64,000 bases of DNA from Paenibacillus methanolicus (GTDB lineage Bacteria > Bacillota > Bacilli > Paenibacillales > Paenibacillaceae), in assembly GCF_008124765.1 (NCBI RefSeq), contig NZ_VNHS01000004.1, forward strand, positions 372,001 through 436,000, written 5' to 3'. The notes beneath the pieces are model-generated. The model saw nothing but the letters and a program-made list of their open reading frames with translations, had not been told where the DNA came from and did no database searches. Position numbers and translations under genes: made by a program. Every line of letters begins with the position of its first letter. Position 1 is the first letter of the stretch. Of this stretch, positions 1 to 8,082 are shown in pieces.

Positions 1-2
1 AT

Positions 3-404
3 ATCGAGCGCGTCGTGGCGGAGGAATTGCAAAGCCGCGGCTTCGATTACGGCTTCAAGGCCGAGCTCGGCATCGTGCCGTTCCCGACCAAAATGTACGG
101 CAGCAAAGTATACCCGGCCGGCGATTATGAAGCGCTCCGCATTACGCTGGGTGAAGGCGAAGGCCAAAACTGGTGGTGCGTGCTTTTCCCGCCGCTCTGT
201 TTCGTGGACGCGGTCAGCGGCGAAGCGACGGCGGCGGCCGCGACCGTAACGACGGCAGCGGCGGATGCGCCAACCGGCGGCGAAGGCGCTCAGGCGCAGG
301 CAGCGGCAACGAACGCGGATGCGCAGCAAGCGCCCGAGGTGAAGTTCTTCCTGTGGGAAGTGCTGGAGTCGATCTTCTCGTTCTTCAAAAGCCTGTTCGC
401 ATAA
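3..404 (+). CDS. spoIIR: Stage II sporulation protein R, 3' part (partial)
   Basis: The reading frame is already open at the window edge, so this is the C-terminal part only. The segment with GQNWWCVLFPPLCFVD is the hallmark of SpoIIR, the forespore-secreted protein that triggers SpoIIGA to process pro-sigma-E in the mother cell. After this domain comes an Ala/Thr-rich low-complexity stretch of about 45 residues and a hydrophobic end (FLWEVLESIFSFFKSLF), a tail that many Paenibacillus SpoIIR proteins seem to carry. It is followed by a hairpin terminator and then the ywlC homologue, as expected from the B. subtilis order. A GTG at 15 could be mistaken for a start but is internal. Confidence 0.85.
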   Translation: MERVVAEELQSRGFDYGFKAELGIVPFPTKMYGSKVYPAGDYEALRITLGEGEGQNWWCVLFPPLCFVDAVSGEATAAAATVTTAAADAPTGGEGAQAQAAATNADAQQAPEVKFFLWEVLESIFSFFKSLFA

Positions 405-421
405 CGCCATACACCTGCAAG

Positions 422-471
422 ACGACAAGCCCCGTCAGGCGAAGCCATAGCGCCAGGCGGGGCTTTGTCGT
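422..471 (+). terminator. Probable terminator after spoIIR
   Basis: The arms ACGACAAGCCCCG (422-434) and CGGGGCTTTGTCGT (458-471) pair almost perfectly around a 23-base loop. The U-tract is short, so termination is likely but not certain. Confidence 0.5.
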
Positions 472-525
472 GCGGCTAACACGAAGCGGCGCATCGCCTC
501 GTCGAACTTCCGTCTGGACAGGGTG

Positions 526-534
526 TGGTATACT
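526..534 (+). promoter_or_regulatory. Possible extended -10 promoter for the tsaC/sua5 gene
   Basis: TGGTATACT (526-534) fits an extended -10 (TGn plus TATACT) 40 bases before the start at 574. No good -35 is seen at the usual distance. Confidence 0.35.
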
Positions 535-573
535 ATATGGCAAAAGAAGAATGCCACAAAGGATTGAACGCAG

Positions 574-1830
574 ATGAACAGAACGATAGAATGGCGCGTC
601 GACGCGCGCGCGCCGAAACCCGAGGAGCTGGCGGAAGCGGCTGGTCTACTTCGGGAAGGGGATACCGTCGCCTTTCCGACGGAGACGGTGTACGGTTTAG
701 GCGCCGACGCGCGCAGCGACGAAGCCGTCGCCCGCATATTCGAGGCGAAGGGGCGGCCGTCGGACAACCCGCTGATCGTCCATATCGCGGACCGCGCGCA
801 GCTTGCCGGGCTAGCGCTGCCGTGGGGCGAGCTGGCGGAGCGGCTCATGGACCGCTTCTGGCCGGGACCGCTCACGCTCGTGCTGCCCGCCGCGCCGGGC
901 GCGGTGTCGTCTCGCGTGACGGCCGGCTTGGATACGGTCGCGGTGCGGATGCCGTCCCACCCGGTGGCGCTCGCGCTCATCGCGGCGTCGGGCTGTCCGG
1001 TCGCGGCGCCGAGCGCGAACCGCTCCGGCCGGCCGAGCCCGACGCTCGCCGCGCACGTGGCCGCCGATCTGGGCGGACGCATCGCCGGCATCGTGGACGG
1101 CGGCGCGGCTGGCGTGGGACTGGAGTCGACCGTCGTCGAGATCGACGGAGAGACCGTGCGCATCCTCCGCCCGGGCGGCGTCACGGCGGAGGAGCTGCGC
1201 GAGGTCGTCCCGCGCGTCGAATATGACGCGGTCGCCGCGCCGGGCGCCGGGATGGGAACGGCGACCGCCGCCGGCGATTCTCGGGCTGCGGACTCCGAAC
1301 GCCTGGCGGCTTCGCCGGGAGATGACGTGCCTGTTCGCTCCGGCTCCGCCGCCGCGTCGTCGCAAGGGCTGCGCCCAACCAGCTTCTCTGCCGATCCGGT
1401 TGTCCATCCGGCCACGGTCGCCGCGCAGCCGCCGGGCTTGTCCGCCGACGCCGCGCTGGCGCCGCGCTCGCCGGGCATGAAATACGCGCATTACGCGCCG
1501 CGCGGCGTCATGGAGCTGGTGCAGGGCGATGCGGAGGCGCGCCGCGCTTACATCCGGCGCGAGGCGCACGCCGCCCGTGCGCGCGGCGAGCGCGCCGGCA
1601 TCCTCACGTTCGACGAGCGCGCCGGCGGCTACGACGCCGACGACGTGCTCTCGCTCGGCAGCCTGGCGCGGCTGGAGACCGCGGCGCAGTCGCTGTACGC
1701 CGCGCTCCGCGAATTCGACGACCGGGGCACGCAGCGCATCTGGGCCGAATCCGTCCCGGAGACGGGGATCGGCCACGCGCTGATGAACCGGCTCGTGAAG
1801 GCGGCGGGCCACCGGGTCGTTCGCGTCTAG
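574..1830 (+). CDS. ywlC: L-threonylcarbamoyladenylate synthase (Sua5/YwlC type)
   Basis: Makes threonylcarbamoyl-AMP from threonine, bicarbonate and ATP, the first step of t6A37 tRNA modification in the cytoplasm. The N-terminal YrdC domain (about residues 12-215) shows FPTETVYGLGADA, a KGRPSDNPLIVHI nucleotide/threonine-binding segment and APSANRSGRPSPT. The C-terminal Sua5 domain begins at the conserved SPGMKYAHYAPRG (299-311). At 418 residues it is longer than the roughly 340-350 usual for Sua5, because residues 222-298 form an Ala/Pro/Ser-rich linker. Start ATG at 574 has a modest AAAGGA upstream. Its place after spoIIR and before mntP matches B. subtilis ywlC. Confidence 0.9.
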   Translation: MNRTIEWRVDARAPKPEELAEAAGLLREGDTVAFPTETVYGLGADARSDEAVARIFEAKGRPSDNPLIVHIADRAQLAGLALPWGELAERLMDRFWPGPLTLVLPAAPGAVSSRVTAGLDTVAVRMPSHPVALALIAASGCPVAAPSANRSGRPSPTLAAHVAADLGGRIAGIVDGGAAGVGLESTVVEIDGETVRILRPGGVTAEELREVVPRVEYDAVAAPGAGMGTATAAGDSRAADSERLAASPGDDVPVRSGSAAASSQGLRPTSFSADPVVHPATVAAQPPGLSADAALAPRSPGMKYAHYAPRGVMELVQGDAEARRAYIRREAHAARARGERAGILTFDERAGGYDADDVLSLGSLARLETAAQSLYAALREFDDRGTQRIWAESVPETGIGHALMNRLVKAAGHRVVRV

Positions 1831-1911
1831 CCAGGTCCGGCCCGTCCGGTCAATCATGTTTCGCCCCTTGTCCGCATATGCTCTGAGGAGACTGGGACAG
1901 GGGGTGTGGCG

Positions 1912-2472
1912 ATGATCGAGGCGAGCTTGCAGACCGGCCAACTGTTGACGCTTATCATCATGGCGGTGGCGCTCGGGATGGACGCATTTTCACTGGGAAT
2001 CGGAATCGGGTTGAAAGGAATCCGGCTGCTTGATATTGTAAAGCTAAGCGTCATTATTGGGCTTTTTCATATTATTATGCCGCTGCTGGGCATCTTCACG
2101 GGGCAATACGTCAGCACGCTGCTCGGCGGGGTGGCTACGGTCGCGGCGGGCGGACTGCTGTTGCTATTGGGCGGCCACATGATTTACAGCTCGCTGCGGG
2201 GCGAGGATGTCCCATCGTTCAACCACCGCTCGGTATTCGGCTTGACCGTGTTCGCGCTGAGCGTCAGCATCGATTCGTTCTCGGTCGGCATATCGCTTGG
2301 CATGTTCGCCGCCGACGTGTTGCTGACGGTGCTGCTCTTCGGGTTCATCGGCGGGCTAATGTCAATCATGGGGCTGCTGTTGGGACGCAAAGTGAGCAAG
2401 GGGCTAGGCGAATACGGCGAGGCGCTCGGCGGAATTATTTTGTTAACCTTCGGCATCTTGTTTATACTGTAG
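1912..2472 (+). CDS. mntP: Manganese efflux pump MntP (YwlD)
   Basis: A small integral membrane protein with six predicted hydrophobic helices that exports Mn(II). The two halves each carry the family's acidic transmembrane motif: ALGMDAFSLGIGIG in helix 2 and ALSVSIDSFSVGISLG in the second half. Length (186-188 residues) is normal for the family. An in-frame GTG lies at 1906, two codons upstream; the ATG at 1912 is preferred, but GAGGAG at 1885-1890 is rather far away, so either start is possible. The order Sua5, MntP, arginine phosphatase follows the ywlC-ywlD-ywlE arrangement. No yybP-ykoY riboswitch was recognised in the short gap upstream. Confidence 0.9.
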   Translation: MIEASLQTGQLLTLIIMAVALGMDAFSLGIGIGLKGIRLLDIVKLSVIIGLFHIIMPLLGIFTGQYVSTLLGGVATVAAGGLLLLLGGHMIYSSLRGEDVPSFNHRSVFGLTVFALSVSIDSFSVGISLGMFAADVLLTVLLFGFIGGLMSIMGLLLGRKVSKGLGEYGEALGGIILLTFGILFIL

Positions 2473-2550
2473 GCAGCGGAACGAACGCAACGTTAAGGAA
2501 GATCGCGCCGGGCGGCGCCGCTTCCGCACGAAGAAGGAGGGGGACCAGCG

Positions 2551-3144
2551 TTGAAACGGATTTTGTTTGTATGTACGGGCAACACCTGCCGCTCTCCGAT
2601 GGCGGAGGCGATGCTGCGCGAGCAGGCGCGCCTTCGCTCGCTGCCGATCGAGGTTCGCTCCGCGGGCGTATCGACGGTCGACGGCCTGCCGGTATCCGAG
2701 CATGCGCGCGCGGTGCTGCGCGGCCGGAGCATTCCGGACGACGGCAGCTCCACCGCGATCGGCAGCGATTCCGTGGAGTGGGCCGATTTGGTGCTCACGA
2801 TGACGACCGGGCACAAGCGGCATCTGCTGCAGCGTTTTCCGAACGCGATCGACAAGACGTTCACGCTGAAGGAATACACGCAGACCGACGAGTCGGTCGT
2901 GGCGGATATCGCGGAGCTCGAGGCGCTGTACACGGAGTGGCACATGAAGCAGGCGCTCGGCGGACAGCTGTCGCCGGAAGAACGCAATCGGCTGCTGGAG
3001 CTTGAACGCCGCATCCCGGGCTTCGATATCGCCGACCCGTTCGGCGGATCGCTCGAGATGTACCGGATTTGCGCGGACGAAATCGCGCAGTCGATGGACA
3101 AGCTGATCGCCAAATTGTACGGCGAATCGCCGAAAGCGGATTGA
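2551..3144 (+). CDS. ywlE: Protein-arginine phosphatase, YwlE type
   Basis: Belongs to the low-molecular-weight phosphotyrosine phosphatase fold. The N-terminal P-loop CTGNTCRS has nucleophile Cys8, Arg14 and the Thr12 that in YwlE favours phospho-arginine over phospho-tyrosine. The general acid is in DIADPFGGS near the C-terminus. In Bacillus YwlE removes the McsB phospho-arginine degradation tag. At 197 residues it is about 45 longer than B. subtilis YwlE; the extra part is a charged segment around residues 125-150 (WHMKQALGGQLSPEERN). TTG start with AAGGAGG at 2534-2540. Confidence 0.88.
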   Translation: MKRILFVCTGNTCRSPMAEAMLREQARLRSLPIEVRSAGVSTVDGLPVSEHARAVLRGRSIPDDGSSTAIGSDSVEWADLVLTMTTGHKRHLLQRFPNAIDKTFTLKEYTQTDESVVADIAELEALYTEWHMKQALGGQLSPEERNRLLELERRIPGFDIADPFGGSLEMYRICADEIAQSMDKLIAKLYGESPKAD

Positions 3145-3258
3145 TTTTAAGCCTGCGATCAAGTATGATGAAAGCAAATAACGGTTTCCGATGTGACTGG
3201 CGACGAAAGTGGATCAAACCACGGTGGAGCATCGGAATATACGGCCGGTCGCCTGGGC

Positions 3259-3300
3259 AAAGAGCATCGCGTGTTTTTTAGCGCGCCATGCTCTTTTTTC
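3259..3300 (+). terminator. Rho-independent terminator after ywlE
   Basis: AAAGAGCATCGCG (3259-3271) pairs with CGCCATGCTCTTT (3284-3296) with one internal mismatch, followed by a run of T. Confidence 0.7.
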
Positions 3301-3321
3301 GTCTTTTGGGCGCTAATGGGG

Positions 3322-3327
3322 TATAAT
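3322..3327 (+). promoter_or_regulatory. Possible -10 element for rpiB
   Basis: TATAAT at 3322-3327, 63 bases before the rpiB start and just after the terminator. The -35 region is poor. Confidence 0.4.
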
Positions 3328-3389
3328 GGGACCATTGTAATTCGACTATTTCCGCCCTTATGCGGATCATGCGGGAGGTAACGTTCCTT

Positions 3390-3848
3390 ATGAAAATCGC
3401 TATTGGTGCCGATCACGCCGGCTACCGCTTGAAAGACGAAATTGTGCCGTTCCTGCAATCGCTTGGCCATGAGATCGAAGATTTGGGCTGCGATTGCAAT
3501 CAATCCGTCGACTACCCGGACTACGCGGTGCCGGTCGCGGAGCGCGTGGCGGAGGGCAAGGTCGACCGCGGCATCCTGATCTGCGGCACGGGCATTGGCA
3601 TGTCGATCGCCGCGAACAAAGTGCCGGGCATTCGCTGCGCGCTCGCGCACGACATGTTCTCGGCGAAGGCGACCCGCGAGCACAACGACACGAACGTGCT
3701 GGCGCTGGGCGAACGCGTCGTCGGACCTGGCCTGGCGCAGGAGATCGTGCGCATCTGGATCGAGACGCCGTTCTCGAACGGGGAACGCCACGTCGGGCGG
3801 CTGAACAAGGTGAAGCAGCTCGAAGCCGCGAACGTCGTTCATCCGTAA
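3390..3848 (+). CDS. rpiB: Ribose-5-phosphate isomerase B
   Basis: Interconverts ribose-5-phosphate and ribulose-5-phosphate in the non-oxidative pentose phosphate pathway. Starts with IGADHAGYRLKDEI, has the catalytic Cys65 in CGTGIGMSIAANKVPGIR and the C-terminal HNDTNVLALGERVVG motif. 152 residues is the normal RpiB length. An upstream in-frame ATG at 3360 exists, but GGGAGGT at 3373-3379 and family alignment place the start at 3390. Homologue of ywlF, followed closely by ywlG. Confidence 0.93.
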   Translation: MKIAIGADHAGYRLKDEIVPFLQSLGHEIEDLGCDCNQSVDYPDYAVPVAERVAEGKVDRGILICGTGIGMSIAANKVPGIRCALAHDMFSAKATREHNDTNVLALGERVVGPGLAQEIVRIWIETPFSNGERHVGRLNKVKQLEAANVVHP

Positions 3849-3861
3849 GGGGGAACCGGCC

Positions 3862-4494
3862 ATGAGCGGACAAGAACAGCTGGCGGCGATCGAGCAAGAC
3901 GTGCGGCAGGCGGTGCTGGAGCTTGCGGAAGCGGGCGGCTTGCGCCCCGGGCAACTACTCGTCGTCGGGACGAGCACGAGCGAGGTTATCGGGCAGCGAA
4001 TCGGCACGTCCGGGACGCTTGCGACGGCCGAAGCGATCTTTCGCGGCGTAGAGGCGGCTCGGGAGAAGGTCGGGTTTTATCCGGTGTATCAGTGCTGCGA
4101 GCACTTGAACCGGGCGCTCGTGCTGGAGCGGACGGCGGCGGAGCGATACGGGCTCGAGCTCGTATCGGCGATTCCGGTGCCGAAGGCGGGCGGGTCGATG
4201 GCGGCCTGCGCGTATCGGACATTGGAAGACGCGGTGCTGGCGGAGACGGTGCAGGCGCACGCGGGCATCGACATCGGCGATACGTTCATCGGCATGCATC
4301 TGCGGCAGGTGGCCGTTCCGGTGCGAGGCTCGGTGAAGCGGATCGGCGAAGCCCACGTGACGATGGCCTATGCGCGGCCGAAGCTGATCGGCGGCGAGCG
4401 GGCGGTGTATTCGCGGGAGGCGGCCGGACTGGCCCCTGCCGCAAGCGGAGAGACGGTTGGCAAGAGGCAAGCGGATAATGGCATGTGCGACTGA
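3862..4494 (+). CDS. ywlG: YwlG/DUF436 (TIGR01440) family protein
   Basis: A 210-residue protein of the conserved YwlG family, found next to glyA in many Bacilli; its biochemical function is not known to me. Recognisable conserved segments are VVGTSTSEVIGQRIG, YQCCEHLNRALVLER with paired cysteines, VPKAGGSMA, and DIGDTFIGMHLRQVAVPVR. It starts 13 bases after rpiB with AAGGGGGAA in front and ends 40 bases before glyA. The last 20 residues are low in conservation. Confidence 0.85.
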   Translation: MSGQEQLAAIEQDVRQAVLELAEAGGLRPGQLLVVGTSTSEVIGQRIGTSGTLATAEAIFRGVEAAREKVGFYPVYQCCEHLNRALVLERTAAERYGLELVSAIPVPKAGGSMAACAYRTLEDAVLAETVQAHAGIDIGDTFIGMHLRQVAVPVRGSVKRIGEAHVTMAYARPKLIGGERAVYSREAAGLAPAASGETVGKRQADNGMCD

Positions 4495-4534
4495 CATTTT
4501 GACTAGCTTCACGATATAGAGGAGGACACGTCCA

Positions 4535-5782
4535 ATGGAAAATCTGCGCAAACAAGACCCTGAAGTATTGAAAGCACTCGGCCTGGAGCTACAGCGCCAG
4601 CGCGACAACATCGAGCTGATCGCATCCGAGAACATCGTCTCCGAAGCGGTACTGGAAGCGGCGGGCACGGTGCTGACGAACAAATACGCGGAAGGCTATC
4701 CGAGCAAACGCTACTATGGCGGCTGTGAACATGTGGATATCGTCGAAGATATCGCCCGCCAACGCGCGAAAGAGATTTTCGGCGCGGAGCACGCGAACGT
4801 GCAGCCGCACTCCGGCGCGCAAGCGAACATGGCGGTCTATCTGGCCGCCCTCAAGCCTGGCGACACGGTGCTCGGCATGAACCTGGCGCACGGCGGCCAC
4901 TTGACGCACGGATCCCCGGTCAACGCTTCCGGCCTGCTCTATAACTTCGTGGCGTACGGCGTCGACGAGAACACGTTCACGATCGATTACGAAGAAGTGC
5001 GCAAAGCGGCGTTCAAACACCGCCCTCGCCTGATCGTGGCCGGTGCTTCGGCATACCCGCGCATCATCGATTTCGAGAAGCTCGGCCAAATCGCTAATGA
5101 CGTAGGCGCGCTGTTCATGGTCGACATGGCGCACATCGCGGGCCTGGTCGCGGCGGGTCTGCACCCGAGCCCGGTTCCGCACGCGCATTTCGTCACGACG
5201 ACGACGCACAAGACGCTGCGCGGACCGCGCGGCGGCATGATCCTGTGCCGTCAGCCGTGGGCGGCGGCGATCGACAAAGCCGTGTTCCCGGGCTCCCAAG
5301 GCGGACCGCTCATGCACGTCATCGCGGCCAAAGCCGTCGCGTTCGGCGAAGCGCTCCAGCCATCGTTCAAGCAGTACGCGCAGAACGTCGTCGACAACGC
5401 GAAGGCGCTGTCCGAAGAGCTCGTCGCGCAAGGCATTAACCTCGTGTCCGGCGGCACGGACAACCACTTGATGCTGATCGATCTGCGCAACCTGAACATC
5501 ACGGGCAAGAAAGCCGAGCACGTGCTGGACTCCGTCCAAATCACGGTGAACAAGAACGCGATTCCGTTCGACCCGACGAGCCCGTTCGTCACGAGCGGCA
5601 TCCGCATCGGCACGCCGGCGGCGACGTCGCGCGGCATGGACGTCGGCGCGATGAAGACGATCGCGCAAGTAATCGCGCTCGTGCTGAAGAACCCGGACGA
5701 CGAAGCGACGCTGGCCAAAGCGCGCGGCATGGTGTCCGACCTGACGGCGCAATACCCGCTCTACCCAGGCATGACGTACTAA
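4535..5782 (+). CDS. glyA: Serine hydroxymethyltransferase
   Basis: PLP enzyme that converts serine and tetrahydrofolate to glycine and 5,10-methylene-THF, the main cytoplasmic source of one-carbon units. [11 protein letters not shown] near the N-terminus, [18 protein letters not shown], and [14 protein letters not shown] with the PLP lysine at residue 226 are all intact. 415 residues is typical. The RBS is AGGAGG shortly before ATG 4535. A strong terminator follows, so glyA closes the ywl-glyA unit. Confidence 0.97.
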   Translation: MENLRKQDPEVLKALGLELQRQRDNIELIASENIVSEAVLEAAGTVLTNKYAEGYPSKRYYGGCEHVDIVEDIARQRAKEIFGAEHANVQPHSGAQANMAVYLAALKPGDTVLGMNLAHGGHLTHGSPVNASGLLYNFVAYGVDENTFTIDYEEVRKAAFKHRPRLIVAGASAYPRIIDFEKLGQIANDVGALFMVDMAHIAGLVAAGLHPSPVPHAHFVTTTTHKTLRGPRGGMILCRQPWAAAIDKAVFPGSQGGPLMHVIAAKAVAFGEALQPSFKQYAQNVVDNAKALSEELVAQGINLVSGGTDNHLMLIDLRNLNITGKKAEHVLDSVQITVNKNAIPFDPTSPFVTSGIRIGTPAATSRGMDVGAMKTIAQVIALVLKNPDDEATLAKARGMVSDLTAQYPLYPGMTY

Positions 5783-5798
5783 TCGAAACGATGGTTAC

Positions 5799-5842
5799 AG
5801 CCCCGATGCGTTCCTTGGCGAACGCATCGGGGCTTTCGTTTG
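5799..5842 (+). terminator. Strong Rho-independent terminator after glyA
   Basis: A perfect 15-bp stem, AGCCCCGATGCGTTC (5799-5813) with its complement at 5820-5834, six-base loop, then TTCGTTTG. Confidence 0.85.
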
Positions 5843-5960
5843 TCATACGCACGTCGCTGCATTCGTTTCACTCTGCTTAACTTTACATAAAGTGGATGTG
5901 ATCCCAGATAGACGCATGGTAGAATGGGTGTACCACGAATAGAGGCAGGTGACGGTACGC

Positions 5961-7133
5961 ATGACGCCGACAGTGTTCATTGTAATTCTAGTAGTCGCAT
6001 TACTAGTCTCGTTCGTTTTTCGCTCGCAGAGAGGGAGATCTATCCGACCGACGGGAGGCGCGCGCTCTTCGTACGGCGGGCGACCGACGCCGTCCGCTCA
6101 TCGTACCGGCCCGCCACCGGCGAACCTCGGCGTTCCGCAGGAGCACCCTGCATACCAGGCGGCGCTTCGGCTGGAAGCGGCCGTGCCGGAGGGACTGGAG
6201 GCACGCGTGAAGGACCGGGTACAGAAGCGCGAGCCGGGCATGTACGAGCTGGAATGGCAGTGGCGCTGGTTCGAGCTGAAGCGGTATTTCCTGCTGTGCG
6301 GCGTGCTGCGGTCGGTCCCGATGTACAGCGAGAAGGTCGACGACGTCTGGCACGAGCTGCTCATGTTCACGCGCGAATACGAGCAGTTCTGCAAAAGCTT
6401 CAGCGGAATGCTGATTCATCATGCGCCGCACGGCCCCGGCGGGCAGCCCGAAGCGGGCGAGCGCGCTTGGTTCGATTGGGCCTATGGCGAGCTGTTCGTC
6501 CCTTATGCCGCCAGCGCGCGGCTGTGGGGCGCTATGTACCGGACGCCGATGCCGGCCTCGCGCATGGATGAGTTCATTGCGCTGTCCGACGAAGAACTGG
6601 TCGCGCGACGGTTCAACGGGCGAGCGGGCGACGCTTACCCCGATCTGCGCGACGTCATCGGCTATTTGATGCATAGAGGGCGGACGCTTTCGAGCGAAGC
6701 GCGCCAAGGAGACGCGGCGAGCCGCGACCGTTACCGCGACGAGTATCGCCATCGACGCCATGACGGATGGAGCGATACGATGATGACGACCGGCGTGATG
6801 TCCGGTCTATTCTTCACCTCGTCGCTCGCGCCGGACGATCAATTCCAGCGGGAGATGGAAGAGGCGCGGGAACGCGAGGAGCAGAACGGTGCTTATAACG
6901 GCGGCTATGCATGCGACGGCAGCGGGGACGACCGTGACGGAGACGGGTTCGGCGGCGGAGACGGCAATTCCCGCGACGGCGGAGGCTTCGGCGATGGGGG
7001 CGGCAACGGCGACTCGGGCGGCGGGTATTCAGGCGGAGATAGCGGCGCAGGCGGTTCATCGGGCAGCGACGGCGGCGGAACCGGCGGGGGCTCGTCATGC
7101 GGAGGCGGTTCATCCTGCGGAGGAAGCAGCTAG
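5961..7133 (+). CDS. Membrane-anchored protein with glycine-rich-domain-like region and Gly/Ser/Cys tail
   Basis: Function unknown. It begins with one hydrophobic helix (TVFIVILVVALLVSFVF), then a basic/proline-rich linker, then a globular part from about residue 70 to 240. That part contains VDDVWHELLMFTREYEQFC and LIHHAPH, which resemble the WH...Y..FC...HH.P pattern of bacterial proteins related to plant glycine-rich domain proteins (DUF1399); this is recognition by eye only. The last 80 or so residues are Gly/Asp/Ser-rich and end in GGGSSCGGGSSCGGSS with cysteines at regular spacing. ATG 5961 is favoured over GTG 5949 because AGGCAGGTG lies about 10 bases before it. It stands alone between two terminators, so it is probably monocistronic. 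Confidence 0.7.
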   Translation: MTPTVFIVILVVALLVSFVFRSQRGRSIRPTGGARSSYGGRPTPSAHRTGPPPANLGVPQEHPAYQAALRLEAAVPEGLEARVKDRVQKREPGMYELEWQWRWFELKRYFLLCGVLRSVPMYSEKVDDVWHELLMFTREYEQFCKSFSGMLIHHAPHGPGGQPEAGERAWFDWAYGELFVPYAASARLWGAMYRTPMPASRMDEFIALSDEELVARRFNGRAGDAYPDLRDVIGYLMHRGRTLSSEARQGDAASRDRYRDEYRHRRHDGWSDTMMTTGVMSGLFFTSSLAPDDQFQREMEEAREREEQNGAYNGGYACDGSGDDRDGDGFGGGDGNSRDGGGFGDGGGNGDSGGGYSGGDSGAGGSSGSDGGGTGGGSSCGGGSSCGGSS

Positions 7134-7196
7134 AACGCCTCGATCGAGTTAGCCTTGTCCGGTATTCGGGAGCTTATAATTTACAACGCCTTCAAG

Positions 7197-7232
7197 TAGG
7201 TTCGTTCTCGCCCGAGGACGAACCTATTTTCC
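7197..7232 (+). terminator. Rho-independent terminator
   Basis: TAGGTTCGTTCTC (7197-7209), loop GCCC, GAGGACGAACCTA (7214-7226), then TTTTCC: a 13-bp stem with one G-T pair. Confidence 0.8.
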
Positions 7233-7344
7233 TATAATTACATGAATCGCGCGGGCCGTTTCGAGCGTATTTGACAGCAATGATTGCGATACCCGAGGCA
7301 ATATCGGAAAAAATGGCGAACTTGTGCAATTCCTGCGCGTGTGG

Positions 7345-7353
7345 TGCTATAAT
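7345..7353 (+). promoter_or_regulatory. Extended -10 promoter for upp
   Basis: TGCTATAAT (7345-7353) is an extended -10 about 75 bases before the upp start. A weak TTGTGC at 7322-7327 could serve as -35 at long spacing. The same TGCTATAAT recurs before the polysaccharide cluster at 16911. Confidence 0.5.
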
Positions 7354-7428
7354 ATACAAGATTGAAAATGAAAACGCGTAACTAGGGGATTTTTCCCGGC
7401 GCGGAAGCACCATCAGGAGGACGATATT

Positions 7429-8058
7429 TTGAGCAAATTAACCATTTGCGATCACCCGCTCATTCAGCATAAGCTGACCTACATTCGAGACAAGAACACC
7501 AATACCAAAGACTTCCGCGAGCTTGTGGACGAAGTCGCGACGATGATGGCTTATGAAATTACCCGCGACCTCCCGCTCGAGACCATTCCGGTCGAGACGC
7601 CGGTTACGACGGCGCAAGGGAAAGTCATCTCCGGCCGCATGCTCGGCCTTGTGCCGATTCTGCGCGCGGGACTTGGCATGGTCGACGGCATGCTGCAGCT
7701 CATCCCGGCGGCCAAGGTCGGCCATATCGGACTGTTCCGCGATCCAGAGACGCTCAAGCCGGTGGAGTATTACGTCAACCTGCCTTCCGATGCGGCGGAG
7801 CGTCTGCTCATCGTGGTCGATCCGATGCTCGCGACGGGCGGATCGGCGAACGCGGCGATCGAGACGCTTAAGAAGCGCGGCTGCCTGAATTTGAAGCTGA
7901 TGTGCCTCATCGCGTCGCCGGAAGGCGTCAAGGCCGTGCAAGAAGCCCATCCGGACGTGGATATTTTCATCGCGTCGTTGGACGAGTGTCTGAATGACCA
8001 CGGGTATATCGTGCCGGGACTAGGCGACGCCGGCGACCGCATGTACGGGACCAAATAA
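7429..8058 (+). CDS. upp: Uracil phosphoribosyltransferase
   Basis: Salvage enzyme forming UMP from uracil and PRPP. The PRPP loop is [17 protein letters not shown] and the C-terminal uracil-binding part is [18 protein letters not shown]. 209 residues is the family norm. TTG start with AGGAGG at 7415-7420. Its position after glyA and before mnaA is conserved with B. subtilis. Confidence 0.96.
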   Translation: MSKLTICDHPLIQHKLTYIRDKNTNTKDFRELVDEVATMMAYEITRDLPLETIPVETPVTTAQGKVISGRMLGLVPILRAGLGMVDGMLQLIPAAKVGHIGLFRDPETLKPVEYYVNLPSDAAERLLIVVDPMLATGGSANAAIETLKKRGCLNLKLMCLIASPEGVKAVQEAHPDVDIFIASLDECLNDHGYIVPGLGDAGDRMYGTK

Positions 8059-8082
8059 TCCGTTTTATGGGAGTGACAGAGA

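Noticed and set aside
435-1941. Long minus-strand open frames (435-1478, 811-1941) opposite the ywlC homologue
   Set aside because: They are mirror frames of a GC-rich gene: composition is Arg/Ala/Ser-rich without motifs, and the plus-strand protein has clear Sua5 signatures.
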